A DNA stretch of 64,000 nucleotides, taken from Morganella sibonii (GTDB taxonomy: Bacteria; Pseudomonadota; Gammaproteobacteria; Enterobacterales; Enterobacteriaceae). The stretch is from assembly GCF_040560245.1 (NCBI RefSeq), contig NZ_JAKMWP010000009.1; one strand, 5' to 3'. The position numbers were made by a program, and so were the translations under genes. Below are positions 18,801 to 27,757 of the stretch, piece by piece (the stretch's first letter is position 1; every line of letters begins with the position of its first letter). The notes beneath the pieces were generated by a model. The model ran no database searches and was not told the DNA's origin. It saw nothing but the letters and a program-made list of their open reading frames with translations.

Positions 18801-19255
18801 CTCACCTGACATTACAGATAACAGCAACAGAAACGCGGATTTTTTCTGCGGAGGCTGATGTGCGGCTTCCGCTCGGTGACAGTGTGATTGACGGATTTGT
18901 TTTTCAGCATTCGCCGGTAACCGCGTATGAAGCGGAAGTAGCGATTGAGCATATTGAAAACCGGATTATCCCGGCGCGGGCCGCATTACCGGCAGGCGAG
19001 CTTATTTTGCATTGTCCGGACCTGCGGCTAAACTATTTACTTGCCGGTGATAAAACGGATTTCTTATCCACAGAGGAAATAGAACGCGGGTTTAATGAGA
19101 TCGTGAATGTTATCAGCGGCAGCCCGGTCTCATCAACATCACTTCCCTCAGACAAACAATTTACGGCTTTTTTACTGATTATCCGTGAAATTACGCATCA
19201 CTGGGGGCTGGCAGGGCTGATTCCGGAAACGACCGGAAAAAATGATGTGATGTAA
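18797..19255 (+). CDS. Uncharacterised 152-residue protein coupled to the LysR gene
   Basis: I do not recognise this family. The protein is acidic and soluble, with no signal peptide or membrane segment. It has an alternating strand-like N-terminal half (LTLQITATETRIFSA) and a helical C-terminal half containing FTAFLLIIREITHHWGL. Its ATG overlaps the LysR stop, which argues strongly that it is a real gene expressed with the regulator. Base composition matches its neighbours. It might be a partner of the regulator or of the divergent oxidoreductase, but nothing in the sequence proves either. Confidence 0.6.
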   Translation: MTHLTLQITATETRIFSAEADVRLPLGDSVIDGFVFQHSPVTAYEAEVAIEHIENRIIPARAALPAGELILHCPDLRLNYLLAGDKTDFLSTEEIERGFNEIVNVISGSPVSSTSLPSDKQFTAFLLIIREITHHWGLAGLIPETTGKNDVM

Positions 19256-19361
19256 CATGTATACAAAATGACTCTTATCAAAATAAATTATAAAATTTGT
19301 ACTATTATTTAGTTCCCGTACATCTGTACCGGGAATGATAGGACGACAGAGCTGAACAGAT

Positions 19362-20354
19362 ATGAGCATTGCACTGATAAATAAGATTAAATCCGTTTCT
19401 TCCCGGTTTTCAGCCGGGTATTTCGGCATGGTTCTCGGGCTTATCGGCACCGGGATGGCGTGGCGCTATGCCGCGGCTGAGCAGGGATATCCGGCAATCA
19501 TCGGTGAGGTGATTATCGGTGCCGGTTGCACGGTCTGGCTGGTACTGATATCCCTGTTTATTATCCGCAGTTTCTGTTTCCCGGAAAAAATGACCGATGA
19601 GTTCCGTCATCCGGTGGCCAGTGGCTTTTCCAGCCTGTTACCGGCTACCACCGTACTGGTGGCGATGGGGCTGACGCCTTATTTTCCGCTGTTTTCCACC
19701 GGATTGTTTGCCCTTGGTGCAGTAGCGCAGCTCTCCTATGCCGCGTGGCTGGTCGGCTCCCAGTGGAAAGGGGAGTATCCGAAAGCAGCAACCACCCCGG
19801 TACTTTATCTGCCGACCGTCGCTAATAATTTTATCTGTGCCATGGCATGTGGTGCGCTCGGGTTTACTGACCTTGGTATTCTCTTTTTCGGCGCCGGGGT
19901 TTTCTCCTGGCTGAGCCTGGAACCGGCAATTCTGAAACGTATCCGCAGTGACGGGCTGATGGATGAAAAATCACGCCTCTCTTTCGGTATTCAGCTGGCA
20001 CCGGCACTGGTGGCATGCAGCGCCTATCTGGCGGTAAATCAAAATCATATTGATTTCTTTGCCAAAATGCTGCTCGGCTACGGGTTATTGCAACTGGTAT
20101 TTATGATCAGGCTGATCCCCTGGTTTACCCGGCAGGCATTTACCTTATCATTCTGGAGTTTTTCATTCGGCGTATCAGCACTGGCAAAATCCTCTCTGAA
20201 TATCAGCATGTCTTCAGATAGTGAATTTATCCACCTGCTGGCATTCACTCTGTTTATCTTTTCCAACGCCTTTATTCTGCTGCTGGTGGTGAATTCATTA
20301 CGTCTGCTGGTCAGAAAACAAATCACCCGCGCCCGTATCCGCGGGGAAAACTGA
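19362..20354 (+). CDS. tehA: TehA family transporter (tellurite resistance / dicarboxylate-type channel)
   Basis: A 330-residue membrane protein with about ten hydrophobic segments, the same length as E. coli TehA. The opening FSAGYFGMVLGLIGTGMAWR matches the TehA/SLAC1 family start, and the TM5 region has LPTVANNFI and the following GALGFTDLG. TehA is a trimeric anion-channel homologue; tellurite resistance needs overexpression in E. coli. tehB is not adjacent. The gene is preceded by about 100 bases without other features and is single. Confidence 0.88.
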   Translation: MSIALINKIKSVSSRFSAGYFGMVLGLIGTGMAWRYAAAEQGYPAIIGEVIIGAGCTVWLVLISLFIIRSFCFPEKMTDEFRHPVASGFSSLLPATTVLVAMGLTPYFPLFSTGLFALGAVAQLSYAAWLVGSQWKGEYPKAATTPVLYLPTVANNFICAMACGALGFTDLGILFFGAGVFSWLSLEPAILKRIRSDGLMDEKSRLSFGIQLAPALVACSAYLAVNQNHIDFFAKMLLGYGLLQLVFMIRLIPWFTRQAFTLSFWSFSFGVSALAKSSLNISMSSDSEFIHLLAFTLFIFSNAFILLLVVNSLRLLVRKQITRARIRGEN

Positions 20355-20512
20355 CAATTATTCTATCTGTATCGGTTCTTTTAACGAAGTTCATTATTGT
20401 GTTGATAATTTTCTATGTATTTCCAATTTAGTGACATATTAATTTAAAAATCTATGTTTTATTGAACATATATACTATTATCGATGTAATATAATTCAAA
20501 AAAGAGGCGTTT

Positions 20513-22237
20513 ATGATTCGCTTTTTAAAGACCATCACTTTTGTGAGGGTGTTTCATGGTTTTTTTATTTCTTTAATATTAGCCACTTCACTGTCTTATG
20601 CCGGTACACCCATTTTTTCAGATGGTCACGAAAATCAGCGGCAACAATTGTCAGTACCGGTTCCCGGCGGGTATCAGAAAACGGAGGGGCGCGATGCCAC
20701 TGAGCTGACAAAAGGTGTCGCGGCTTCAGCCGCCGCCGGTGCCACAGAAACCTGGCTGAACCAGTTTGGTACTGCCAGAGTCAATTTGAGAGTTGATTCC
20801 CGCTTTTCCCTGCAGAACTCGTCATTCGATTTCCTGCTGCCTTTGTACGATACACCCGATGATGTTGTGTTTACCCAGTTAGGGGCGCGGGAGCATGATG
20901 ATTTGTTTACGACCAATGTGGGGCTCGGACATCGTCATTTTTTTAATCAGTGGATGATGGGTTATAACGTATTCTGGGATAATTCCTGGCGTAACGTGAA
21001 CCGCCGCTATGGACTGGGGCTGGAAATCTGGCGTAATAATAATATTGTTCTGGACTATCGTAAGCAAAACAGACTTCAGCTGAGTTTTCCGCCACAGATT
21101 ACCGGAGAGGAGCAATCGACAGTCACTTTCCGTCCGGTTGTAAAGGCCAGTAACGGGCTCGATTATATCGAACTTAATGATACGGCGTTGATACAGGCCG
21201 GTGGCCGGGTTATTTCAGTCAGTAATTCTGCTATTACTATCCAATTACCGGAGTATCAGTCACAACCGGTTCGTCTCAGTGGTGTGGCGGTAGACAGTAA
21301 GGGTAACCGTTCTGATGTTGCTGAAACATTAATAATGACCAGCCAAAGAATGACATCTGCAACGATTACAACGGATAAAACAACCGCAATTGCAAATGGA
21401 ACGGATGCAGTAACGTATACCGTGACAGTAAAAGATGATCACAACAGACCGGTAGCAGATGAAGTAGTCACATGGACAACTAATATGGGTATTTTAGGTA
21501 CACCATCTGCGAAAATGACGGATAATAATGGGCAGGTAACAGTAACATTGACCAGTACGACAGCCGGCAATGCTATTGTCAGCGCAGATGCTGCCGGCCG
21601 GCATCTGACAGCACCGGCTGTTTTGTTTTCTGATGCGGCATCGGTATCCTCTTTAAAATTGGTCGTTTCATCGAATAATGCAGAAGCGGACTCACGGTCA
21701 CAAAATATTGTTAATGTGACTGTGCTGGATAAGAGTAATAAACCGCTGAAAGGTGTTCAGGTTGATTGGGTGATCGCCGGTCATACTTCCGCTGCAGCAG
21801 TGACGCCGACAAAAGTCATGACAGATGATAACGGAAATGCAACGCTTGCGCTGACTGACAGCACGGCTGAAATCGTTCAGGTCTCTGTTTCTGCCGGAAA
21901 CTTATCAGCACAAACATCAGTAACATTTATCGTTCCCAAGGTTGCATCGCTTTCGTTATCACCTGCGGATGATTGGTCACAGTCCCCTGATGAACCTTTA
22001 ACGGTTACAGCGACAGTGCTGGATAAATACGGGCAACCCGTTAAAGGGGTAAATGTGATCTGGTCACTGAGTAATACTCAGGATTTCAGAGCACTGTCTC
22101 CCTTACAGTCAGTTTCAGATGAGAATGGCCATGCTGTATTTGAAGTTGTCGGCAGCATTATGTCATCAAATACTGTGATAACGGTAGTCGCCGGAGAGAA
22201 AACAGCGGAGTTATATCTTGTGATTGGCATCGGCTGA
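20513..22237 (+). CDS. Invasin/intimin-like inverse autotransporter with an internally deleted beta-barrel
   Basis: A 574-residue open frame. Residues about 1-30 are a signal peptide (cleavage near LSYA-GTP). Residues 65-174 are the first part of an inverse-autotransporter barrel: LTKGVAASAAAGATETWLNQFGTARV, then SSFDFLLPLYD and RRYGLGLEIWR. In intact relatives this continues for roughly 110-130 more residues to complete the barrel. Here the frame jumps directly to NNNIVLDYRKQ, the sequence that normally follows the barrel. Three Ig-like (Big_1) repeats follow, about residues 282-370, 376-475 and 480-574. No C-terminal lectin domain is present. The frame is open throughout, so it could be translated, but a complete outer-membrane barrel is unlikely. 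Functionally it may be a pseudogene. Confidence 0.75.
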   Translation: MIRFLKTITFVRVFHGFFISLILATSLSYAGTPIFSDGHENQRQQLSVPVPGGYQKTEGRDATELTKGVAASAAAGATETWLNQFGTARVNLRVDSRFSLQNSSFDFLLPLYDTPDDVVFTQLGAREHDDLFTTNVGLGHRHFFNQWMMGYNVFWDNSWRNVNRRYGLGLEIWRNNNIVLDYRKQNRLQLSFPPQITGEEQSTVTFRPVVKASNGLDYIELNDTALIQAGGRVISVSNSAITIQLPEYQSQPVRLSGVAVDSKGNRSDVAETLIMTSQRMTSATITTDKTTAIANGTDAVTYTVTVKDDHNRPVADEVVTWTTNMGILGTPSAKMTDNNGQVTVTLTSTTAGNAIVSADAAGRHLTAPAVLFSDAASVSSLKLVVSSNNAEADSRSQNIVNVTVLDKSNKPLKGVQVDWVIAGHTSAAAVTPTKVMTDDNGNATLALTDSTAEIVQVSVSAGNLSAQTSVTFIVPKVASLSLSPADDWSQSPDEPLTVTATVLDKYGQPVKGVNVIWSLSNTQDFRALSPLQSVSDENGHAVFEVVGSIMSSNTVITVVAGEKTAELYLVIGIG

Positions 22238-22631
22238 TTTATTTCCGGTATACAAAATCCGGAGCGGGCGTTTAGCAAAGCAAAAATTATGTTAAATGAC
22301 TGCTCCGGAATATTCAGCCGCCGGTTCCCGGCGGTTATCAATTTGATTGTTTGTTAATCATCATTCTCATAATGATATCTGCACTGAAAATCACCGGCAT
22401 CATGATGTCATCAGTACAAATAGTGAACAATTTCACAAAGTGATCAAAAACTCCGTTATTAATCACATTTTATAACCCTTTTCTCCGTTTATACCCTCTC
22501 CTGGTGTGGTTATTGCTTTATCTGTTGATACAGATTGCATGACAGCCGTCTGTTCTCCACAAGAGTCTTAAATAAAAACAGATAGTTATTAACAGAGTCA
22601 GATAGTCAAATTCACGTACAGGAGAGAAGAG
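22238..22631. other. Intergenic region between the invasin-like gene and xanQ (394 bases)
   Basis: No coding sequence. A hairpin pairs CCGGAGC (about 22259) with GCTCCGG (about 22303) just after the invasin-like gene; it has no clear T-run. The rest is A+T rich and probably holds the xanQ promoter, including a CRP-like site at 22419-22440. Confidence 0.6.
22419..22440 (+). promoter_or_regulatory. Candidate CRP binding site upstream of xanQ
   Basis: AGTGA (22422-22426), six bases, TCACA (22433-22437), flanked by A/T. It differs from the consensus TGTGA-N6-TCACA by one base. It lies about 200 bases before the xanQ start, so the promoter would have a long leader. Confidence 0.4.
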
Positions 22632-24032
22632 ATGTCTGATCAACAAAACACAGCATCTGATCTTATTTACCAGCTCGAGGATAAACCCCCGTTTTTACAG
22701 GCGATTATTGGTGCCGTGACCCATCTGCTGGCGATTTTTGTCCCGATGGTCACACCGGCGCTGATTGTCGGTACTGCCTTGCAGTTATCGCCTGAGACCA
22801 ATGCGTATCTTGTTTCCATGGCCATGATTGCCTCCGGTGTCGGCACCTGGCTGCAGGTAAACCGCTACGGCATGGTCGGCTCGGGGTTATTATCGATTCA
22901 GTCCGTTAACTTTTCATTTGTGACAGTGATGATTGCCATCGGAACCAGCATGCGGGCTGATGGTGTTGATGAGGAACTGTTACTGTCCACTATCTTCGGT
23001 ATCTCGTTTGCCGGTGCGTTCTTAGTTGTGGGATCGTCTTTTATCCTGCCCTATCTGCGCCGGGTGATTACGCCGACAGTCAGCGGTATTGTGGTTCTGA
23101 TGATCGGGCTGAGCCTGATAAAAGTCGGGATTATTGATTTCGGCGGCGGCTTCTCCGCCAAGTCTTCCGGTACTTTCGGCGATTATCAGAATATCGGTGT
23201 CGGGTTACTGGTTCTGCTGGTGGTTATCGGGTTTAACTGCTGCAAAAGCCCGCTGCTGCGCATGGGCGGGATCGCGATCGGACTGATTGTCGGCTATGTC
23301 TGCGCCCTGTTCCTGGGGATGGTCGATTTCAGTCAGATGAGCAAAGCCGCGTTTATCACGATCCCGGTGCCGTTTAAATATGGTTTCTCGTTTAACTTCG
23401 CCCATTTCCTGGTCGTCGCCATTATTTATCTGCTCAGTGTGCTGGAGGCGGTTGGTGACCTGACGGCAACCGCACTGGTGTCCGGGCAGAAAATTCAGGG
23501 GCCGGAATTCCAGTCCCGTCTGAAAGGCGGTGTGATGGCGGACGGTCTGGTGTCTGTGGCGGCTTCCGCGATGAGTTCTCTGCCGCTGACCACCTTTGCC
23601 CAGAACAACGGGGTTATTCAGATGACCGGGGTGGCTTCCCGCCATGTCGGAAAAATCATTGCGGTTATCCTGGTGATCCTGGGGCTGTTTCCGGGGATCG
23701 GCTGGTTTTTTACAACGATTCCGGCACCGGTGCTGGGTGGCGCTATGACACTGATGTTCTCTATGATCGCCATTGCCGGGATACGCATCATTCTGTCGAA
23801 TGGTTTGCGCCGCCGCGAAACCCTGATTGTGGCGACCTCGCTGGGGCTTGGACTCGGTGTCTCTTATGACCCGGCGGTTTTCCACGTCCTGCCGACATCC
23901 CTTTACGCACTGGCAGAAAACCCGATCTGTATGGGTGGTGTGACCGCGATTATTCTGAATCTGATTATCCCGATCAATAAGGAAGCCGAACCGGATGATA
24001 TTGAAGAATCTGTGAGGGAAGAGGAAGTTTAA
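22632..24032 (+). CDS. xanQ: Xanthine:H+ symporter XanQ
   Basis: Inner-membrane NCS2-family permease taking up xanthine with protons. The 466 residues equal the length of E. coli XanQ, and the N-terminal stretch from ELIYQ-like LIYQLEDKPPF through THLLAIFVPMVTPALIVG follows XanQ rather than XanP. The family signature EAVGDLTATALVS and FAQNNGVIQMTGVASR are intact. GGAGAGAAG precedes the start. In E. coli xanQ lies elsewhere, with other purine genes; here it stands alone before yicC. Confidence 0.92.
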   Translation: MSDQQNTASDLIYQLEDKPPFLQAIIGAVTHLLAIFVPMVTPALIVGTALQLSPETNAYLVSMAMIASGVGTWLQVNRYGMVGSGLLSIQSVNFSFVTVMIAIGTSMRADGVDEELLLSTIFGISFAGAFLVVGSSFILPYLRRVITPTVSGIVVLMIGLSLIKVGIIDFGGGFSAKSSGTFGDYQNIGVGLLVLLVVIGFNCCKSPLLRMGGIAIGLIVGYVCALFLGMVDFSQMSKAAFITIPVPFKYGFSFNFAHFLVVAIIYLLSVLEAVGDLTATALVSGQKIQGPEFQSRLKGGVMADGLVSVAASAMSSLPLTTFAQNNGVIQMTGVASRHVGKIIAVILVILGLFPGIGWFFTTIPAPVLGGAMTLMFSMIAIAGIRIILSNGLRRRETLIVATSLGLGLGVSYDPAVFHVLPTSLYALAENPICMGGVTAIILNLIIPINKEAEPDDIEESVREEEV

Positions 24033-24045
24033 TTAAAGTCGTCTG

Positions 24046-24071
24046 ACAGCCCGCGTATTTCAGCGGGCTGT
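24046..24071. terminator. Hairpin between convergent xanQ and yicC
   Basis: ACAGCCCGC pairs perfectly with GCGGGCTGT around an eight-base loop. No strong T-run follows on either strand, so it is a moderate terminator candidate for both genes. Confidence 0.6.
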
Positions 24072-24083
24072 GAGTATTATGTA

Positions 24084-24947
24084 TTACTCAATATTCTGAA
24101 TCTGCTCACGCATCTGCTCAATCAGCACTTTCAGTTCAATGGCGGAACTGGTGATACCGGCATTGATGGATTTTGAGGCGAGAGTGTTCGATTCGCGGTT
24201 GAATTCCTGCATCATAAAGTCCAGACGGCGGCCGACAGCCTCTTTTTTCTTCAGGATATTATGGGTTTCTTTCACATGCGCATCGAGGCGATCTAACTCT
24301 TCCGCCACGTCAATACGCTGTGCCAGCAGGATCAGTTCCTGCTCCAGACGGTTCGGGTCCACCTGAATTTGTGCGTCATCCAGTTTGCTTTGCAGACGTT
24401 CACGCTGCCATAACAGGATATCAGGCATCTGTGCGCGGACTTTGCGGACTTCTTCTGTCACGCCGTCAAGGCGCTGTTCGATCAAGGTTTTCAGTGCCGC
24501 ACCTTCACGTTCGCGGGCATCAATAAAGGCTGTGATGGTATCATCGAGTGCTGCCAGCAGTTCTTCACTGATGGTATCCAGATCCTGCTCCTGTGCGGAC
24601 ATCACGCCCGGCCAGCGCAGAATTTCCAGCGGGTTGATTTCCCCTTCGTGACTGTAGTTTTTAACCCAGTTTGCTGCCGCGACCAGCTGTTTTGCCAGCT
24701 CTTCATTCATATTCAGCCCGCTTTGCGCGTTGCTGCTCAGGTCAAAACGGAGGTTACACTCCACTTTACCGCGGGTCAGACGCTGACGCAGACGCTCACG
24801 GATCACCGGTTCCAGGCTGCGGAGCTGTTCCGGCAGGCGGATGTAGGTTTCAAGGTAGCGCTGGTTAACAGAGCGGAGTTCCCATGAGGCGGTGCCCCAC
24901 GGGCGTTTGACTTCCTGACGGGCAAACGCGGTCATACTACGGATCAT
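24084..24947 (-). CDS. yicC: YicC-family endoribonuclease
   Basis: A 287-residue protein with the conserved start MIRSMTAFARQ and a C-terminal GRRLDFMMQEFNRESNTLASKS block that defines the YicC (PF03755/DUF1732) family. E. coli YicC (287 residues) has been shown to be an endoribonuclease affecting small RNA stability. It is divergent from rph, as in E. coli, with 124 bases between the two. Confidence 0.95.
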   Translation of the reverse strand: MIRSMTAFARQEVKRPWGTASWELRSVNQRYLETYIRLPEQLRSLEPVIRERLRQRLTRGKVECNLRFDLSSNAQSGLNMNEELAKQLVAAANWVKNYSHEGEINPLEILRWPGVMSAQEQDLDTISEELLAALDDTITAFIDAREREGAALKTLIEQRLDGVTEEVRKVRAQMPDILLWQRERLQSKLDDAQIQVDPNRLEQELILLAQRIDVAEELDRLDAHVKETHNILKKKEAVGRRLDFMMQEFNRESNTLASKSINAGITSSAIELKVLIEQMREQIQNIE

Positions 24948-25030
24948 AATATCTGTCCTGTGATGGATTTATTGCTCTGATTATAGCGCTGTTATGGTGT
25001 TAAGGCATAGGCATTCACCGGTTTAAGCCG

Positions 25031-25036
25031 TATAAT
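25031..25036 (+). promoter_or_regulatory. -10 element of the rph-pyrE promoter
   Basis: A perfect TATAAT lies 36 bases before the rph start. No good -35 is visible at 16-18 bases, so the promoter may depend on upstream sequence. Confidence 0.45.
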
Positions 25037-25071
25037 GCGCCCCCAACAGTTAACTGAACCGGAGAATCGCT

Positions 25072-25800
25072 ATGAGTCAGTCATCACGTCCCGCTGGCCG
25101 GGGAACAGACCAGGTGCGTCCTATTACTATCACCCGTCATTATACCAAACATGCCGAAGGCTCTGTGCTGGTGGAGTTCGGTGACACTAAAGTGTTATGT
25201 AATGCCTCCGTTGAAGAAGGTGTGCCGCGTTTCCTGAAAGGTCAGGGACAGGGCTGGATTACTGCCGAATACGGTATGCTGCCGCGCGCAACCAATTCCC
25301 GTAATGCCCGTGAAGCTGCCCGTGGTAAACAGACCGGCCGCACAATGGAAATCCAGCGCCTGATCGCGCGTTCGCTGCGTGCTGCGGTTGATCTGACTAA
25401 ACTGGGCGAATTCACCATCACTCTCGACTGTGATGTTATCCAGGCTGACGGCGGCACCCGTACTGCTGCTATCAGTGGTGCCTGTGTGGCGCTGGCGGAT
25501 GCACTGAATCAGATGGTCGCAAAAGGCCAGCTGAAAGCCAGCCCGCTGAAATCCATGGTTGCCGCCGTTTCTGTCGGTATCGTGGACGGCGAGCCGCGTT
25601 GTGATCTGGAATATGTCGAGGATTCTGCGGCAGAAACCGATATGAATGTGGTCATGATTGATGACGGACGGATGATTGAAGTCCAGGGCACGGCAGAAGG
25701 TGCGCCGTTCAGTCATGATGAGTTGCTGTCGTTACTGGCCCTTGCAAGGGGCGGGCTGGAAACCATTTTTTCCGCCCAGAAGGCGGCATTAGAAAATTAA
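25072..25800 (+). CDS. rph: Ribonuclease PH
   Basis: Phosphate-dependent 3'-5' exoribonuclease that trims tRNA 3' ends; hexameric and cytoplasmic. The 242 residues open with SSRPAGRGTDQVRPITITR and keep VLCNASVEEGVPRF, RNAREAARGKQTGRTMEIQRLI, and DCDVIQADGGTRTA. It is complete, unlike the frameshifted rph of E. coli K-12, whose defect lowers pyrE expression. It is the upstream half of the rph-pyrE operon. Confidence 0.97.
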   Translation: MSQSSRPAGRGTDQVRPITITRHYTKHAEGSVLVEFGDTKVLCNASVEEGVPRFLKGQGQGWITAEYGMLPRATNSRNAREAARGKQTGRTMEIQRLIARSLRAAVDLTKLGEFTITLDCDVIQADGGTRTAAISGACVALADALNQMVAKGQLKASPLKSMVAAVSVGIVDGEPRCDLEYVEDSAAETDMNVVMIDDGRMIEVQGTAEGAPFSHDELLSLLALARGGLETIFSAQKAALEN

Positions 25801-25804
25801 TCAG

Positions 25805-25830
25805 AAGGCGACGTGATAGTCGCCTTTTTT
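25805..25830 (+). terminator. rph-pyrE attenuator hairpin
   Basis: AAGGCGAC pairs with GTCGCCTT across GTGATA and is followed by TTTT. It begins four bases after the rph stop codon. In E. coli the equivalent hairpin controls pyrE by coupling rph translation to UTP-sensitive transcription; the same geometry here implies the same control. Confidence 0.82.
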
Positions 25831-25880
25831 ATGCCTGTGATTCAGGCGCGTTATCCGTAAATCAGAATCAGGAGATCCCG

Positions 25881-26528
25881 ATGAAAGCTTATCAGCGCGA
25901 ATTTATTGAACTTGCGATGAAAAAACAGGTACTTAAATTTGGTGAATTTACGCTGAAGTCCGGCCGGAAAAGCCCGTATTTCTTTAATGCCGGGTTATTT
26001 AATACCGGACGGGATTTGGCGCTGCTCGGACGCTTTTATGCTGCGGCATTGTGTGACAGCGGTGTGCAATATGATGTCCTGTTCGGGCCGGCCTATAAAG
26101 GCATTCCGATTGCAACGACGACCGCGGTTGCACTGGCGGAGCATCATGATCTTGATATGCCATACTGTTTTAACCGTAAAGAAGCCAAAGACCACGGGGA
26201 AGGCGGAACTCTGGTCGGCAGTCCGCTGAATGGCCGGATTGTGGTGGTGGATGACGTGATCACCGCCGGGACAGCAATTCGTGAGTCGATGGAAATTATC
26301 AGACAAAATAACGCAACACTTGCCGGTGTGATGCTCAGTCTTGATCGTCAGGAAAAAGGCAAAGGCGAGTTATCGGCAGTTCAGGAAGTGGAGCGTGATT
26401 ACGGTTGTCAGGTATTTTCCATCATCACACTGAATGATTTAATCAGTTATCTGGCGGAAGATCCGCAGATGGATGCCCATTTACAGGCTGTACGGGCTTA
26501 CCGTGAGCAGTACGGTATCGAAATCTGA
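25881..26528 (+). CDS. pyrE: Orotate phosphoribosyltransferase
   Basis: Makes OMP from orotate and PRPP in pyrimidine synthesis. The 215 residues start MKAYQREFIELAMKKQVLKF and carry the PRPP loop VVVVDDVITAGTA plus the catalytic loop FNRKEAKDHGEGG. E. coli PyrE has 213. It follows the attenuator by 50 bases and has a good AGGAGATCCC site. Confidence 0.97.
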   Translation: MKAYQREFIELAMKKQVLKFGEFTLKSGRKSPYFFNAGLFNTGRDLALLGRFYAAALCDSGVQYDVLFGPAYKGIPIATTTAVALAEHHDLDMPYCFNRKEAKDHGEGGTLVGSPLNGRIVVVDDVITAGTAIRESMEIIRQNNATLAGVMLSLDRQEKGKGELSAVQEVERDYGCQVFSIITLNDLISYLAEDPQMDAHLQAVRAYREQYGIEI

Positions 26529-26542
26529 GCGTAACAGCAGGT

Positions 26543-26577
26543 AAAAAAAAGCCCTCGCCCAATAAAACGGGCGGGGT
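26543..26577 (-). terminator. Intrinsic terminator after slmA
   Basis: Read on the minus strand, CCCCGCCC pairs with GGGCGAGG across GTTTTATT and is followed by GC and eight T. It lies 24 bases beyond the slmA stop. Confidence 0.8.
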
Positions 26578-26600
26578 GAGTAGTTTAACTAAAAACGGTG

Positions 26601-27194
26601 TTACTGAAGTTGTGCGAGGATCAGCGGCCAGCGGGCTTCAAATTCCTGTGTCGGCCGGTATTTAAATTCTGAGCGAACAAAACGGGACAGCATGCCTTCG
26701 CAAAAGGCGAGTAGCTGAGATGCTAACAGGCTTTCGTCATAAGTAAAACCGCTGCCGTCACGGATTCGCTTTTCTTTTAAGACCTGGCGCAACTGAGCTT
26801 CGATTCGTTCATACAACTGATTAATTCTGCTCTGTAATTTATCCTGTTCAAACATCAGCGCATGACCGGTCATGATACGGGTCAGGCCCGGATTTTTTTC
26901 CGAGAACCCCAGGAGGAGCATCAGAATCAGTTTTATCCGCGAAATGGTTTCTTTCTCATCCTGAAGGATAAGGTTTATCCGCGAAATCAGTGAGTCCTCA
27001 ATAAAAACAATCAGGCTGTCGAACATTTTTGTTTTACTGGAAAAATGACGATAGAGCGCTGCTTCTGAAACCCCTACGCTGGCGGCAAGCTTGGCGGTTG
27101 TTATACGCTGACTGCCGTCGCTGGACTCAAGCATCTGCGCAAGCGCCTGCAGGATCTCCTCGCGCCTGTTCTTCTTTTTTGTACTTTCTGCCAT
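26601..27194 (-). CDS. slmA: Nucleoid occlusion factor SlmA
   Basis: TetR-family DNA-binding protein that blocks FtsZ assembly over the nucleoid. The 197 residues contain the helix-turn-helix QRITTAKLAASVGVSEAALYRHF and the C-terminal SRFVRSEFKYRPTQEFEARWP, closely matching E. coli SlmA (198). I start at ATG 27194 (MAESTKKKN) by comparison with E. coli; the frame is open 12 codons further upstream. It follows dut and coaBC on the same strand, as in E. coli. Confidence 0.96.
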   Translation of the reverse strand: MAESTKKKNRREEILQALAQMLESSDGSQRITTAKLAASVGVSEAALYRHFSSKTKMFDSLIVFIEDSLISRINLILQDEKETISRIKLILMLLLGFSEKNPGLTRIMTGHALMFEQDKLQSRINQLYERIEAQLRQVLKEKRIRDGSGFTYDESLLASQLLAFCEGMLSRFVRSEFKYRPTQEFEARWPLILAQLQ

Positions 27195-27298
27195 GTCAGA
27201 TAAAACCCCTGCGTTAAAGCAAACACACATCTGCCTGCTGACAGCAGTACAACAGTACCACTGTCAGAAAAGTGACGGAGATAACGGCGTTATTAGTA

Positions 27299-27757
27299 TT
27301 ATTGACGGCCTGAATGGCCAAATCCGCCTGCTCCGCGTTCACTTTCAGTAAATTCTTCAACAATATTGAATTCAGCCTGAACAACAGGAACGATAATCAT
27401 CTGTGCAATACGTTCGCCCGGTTCAATCGTGAAAGTGGTGTCGCCCCGGTTCCAGACAGATACCATCAGCTGTCCCTGGTAGTCAGAGTCGATTAAGCCC
27501 ACCAGATTGCCGAGAACCACGCCATGTTTGTGGCCGAGCCCGGAACGCGGCAGCACCATTGCCGCCAGAGACGGGTCTGCAATATGGACGGCAAGACCGG
27601 TCGGCAGTAACAGCGTTTGCCCCGGTTTCAGTTCAGTGGCTTCATCCAGGCAGGCACGTAAGTCGAGACCCGCAGAGCCCGGTGTGGCGTAGGCCGGTAA
27701 CGGAAATTCCCCGCCGATGCGCGGATCAAGAATCTTAATATCGATTTTTTTGGTCAT
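27299..27757 (-). CDS. dut: Deoxyuridine 5'-triphosphate nucleotidohydrolase (dUTPase)
   Basis: Hydrolyses dUTP to dUMP, keeping uracil out of DNA and supplying dTMP synthesis. The 152 residues include the five dUTPase motifs, among them PGSAGLDLRA, PRSGLGHKHGV, GLIDSDYQGQL, ERIAQMIIVP and the glycine-rich C-terminal RGAGGFGHSG. Its start overlaps the end of coaBC by 23 bases, as in enterobacteria generally. Confidence 0.97.
   Translation of the reverse strand: MTKKIDIKILDPRIGGEFPLPAYATPGSAGLDLRACLDEATELKPGQTLLLPTGLAVHIADPSLAAMVLPRSGLGHKHGVVLGNLVGLIDSDYQGQLMVSVWNRGDTTFTIEPGERIAQMIIVPVVQAEFNIVEEFTESERGAGGFGHSGRQ

Noticed and set aside
20463..20495. Promoter TTGAAC ... TATAAT before the invasin-like gene
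   Set aside because: The spacer is 21 bases, too long for a normal sigma-70 promoter.
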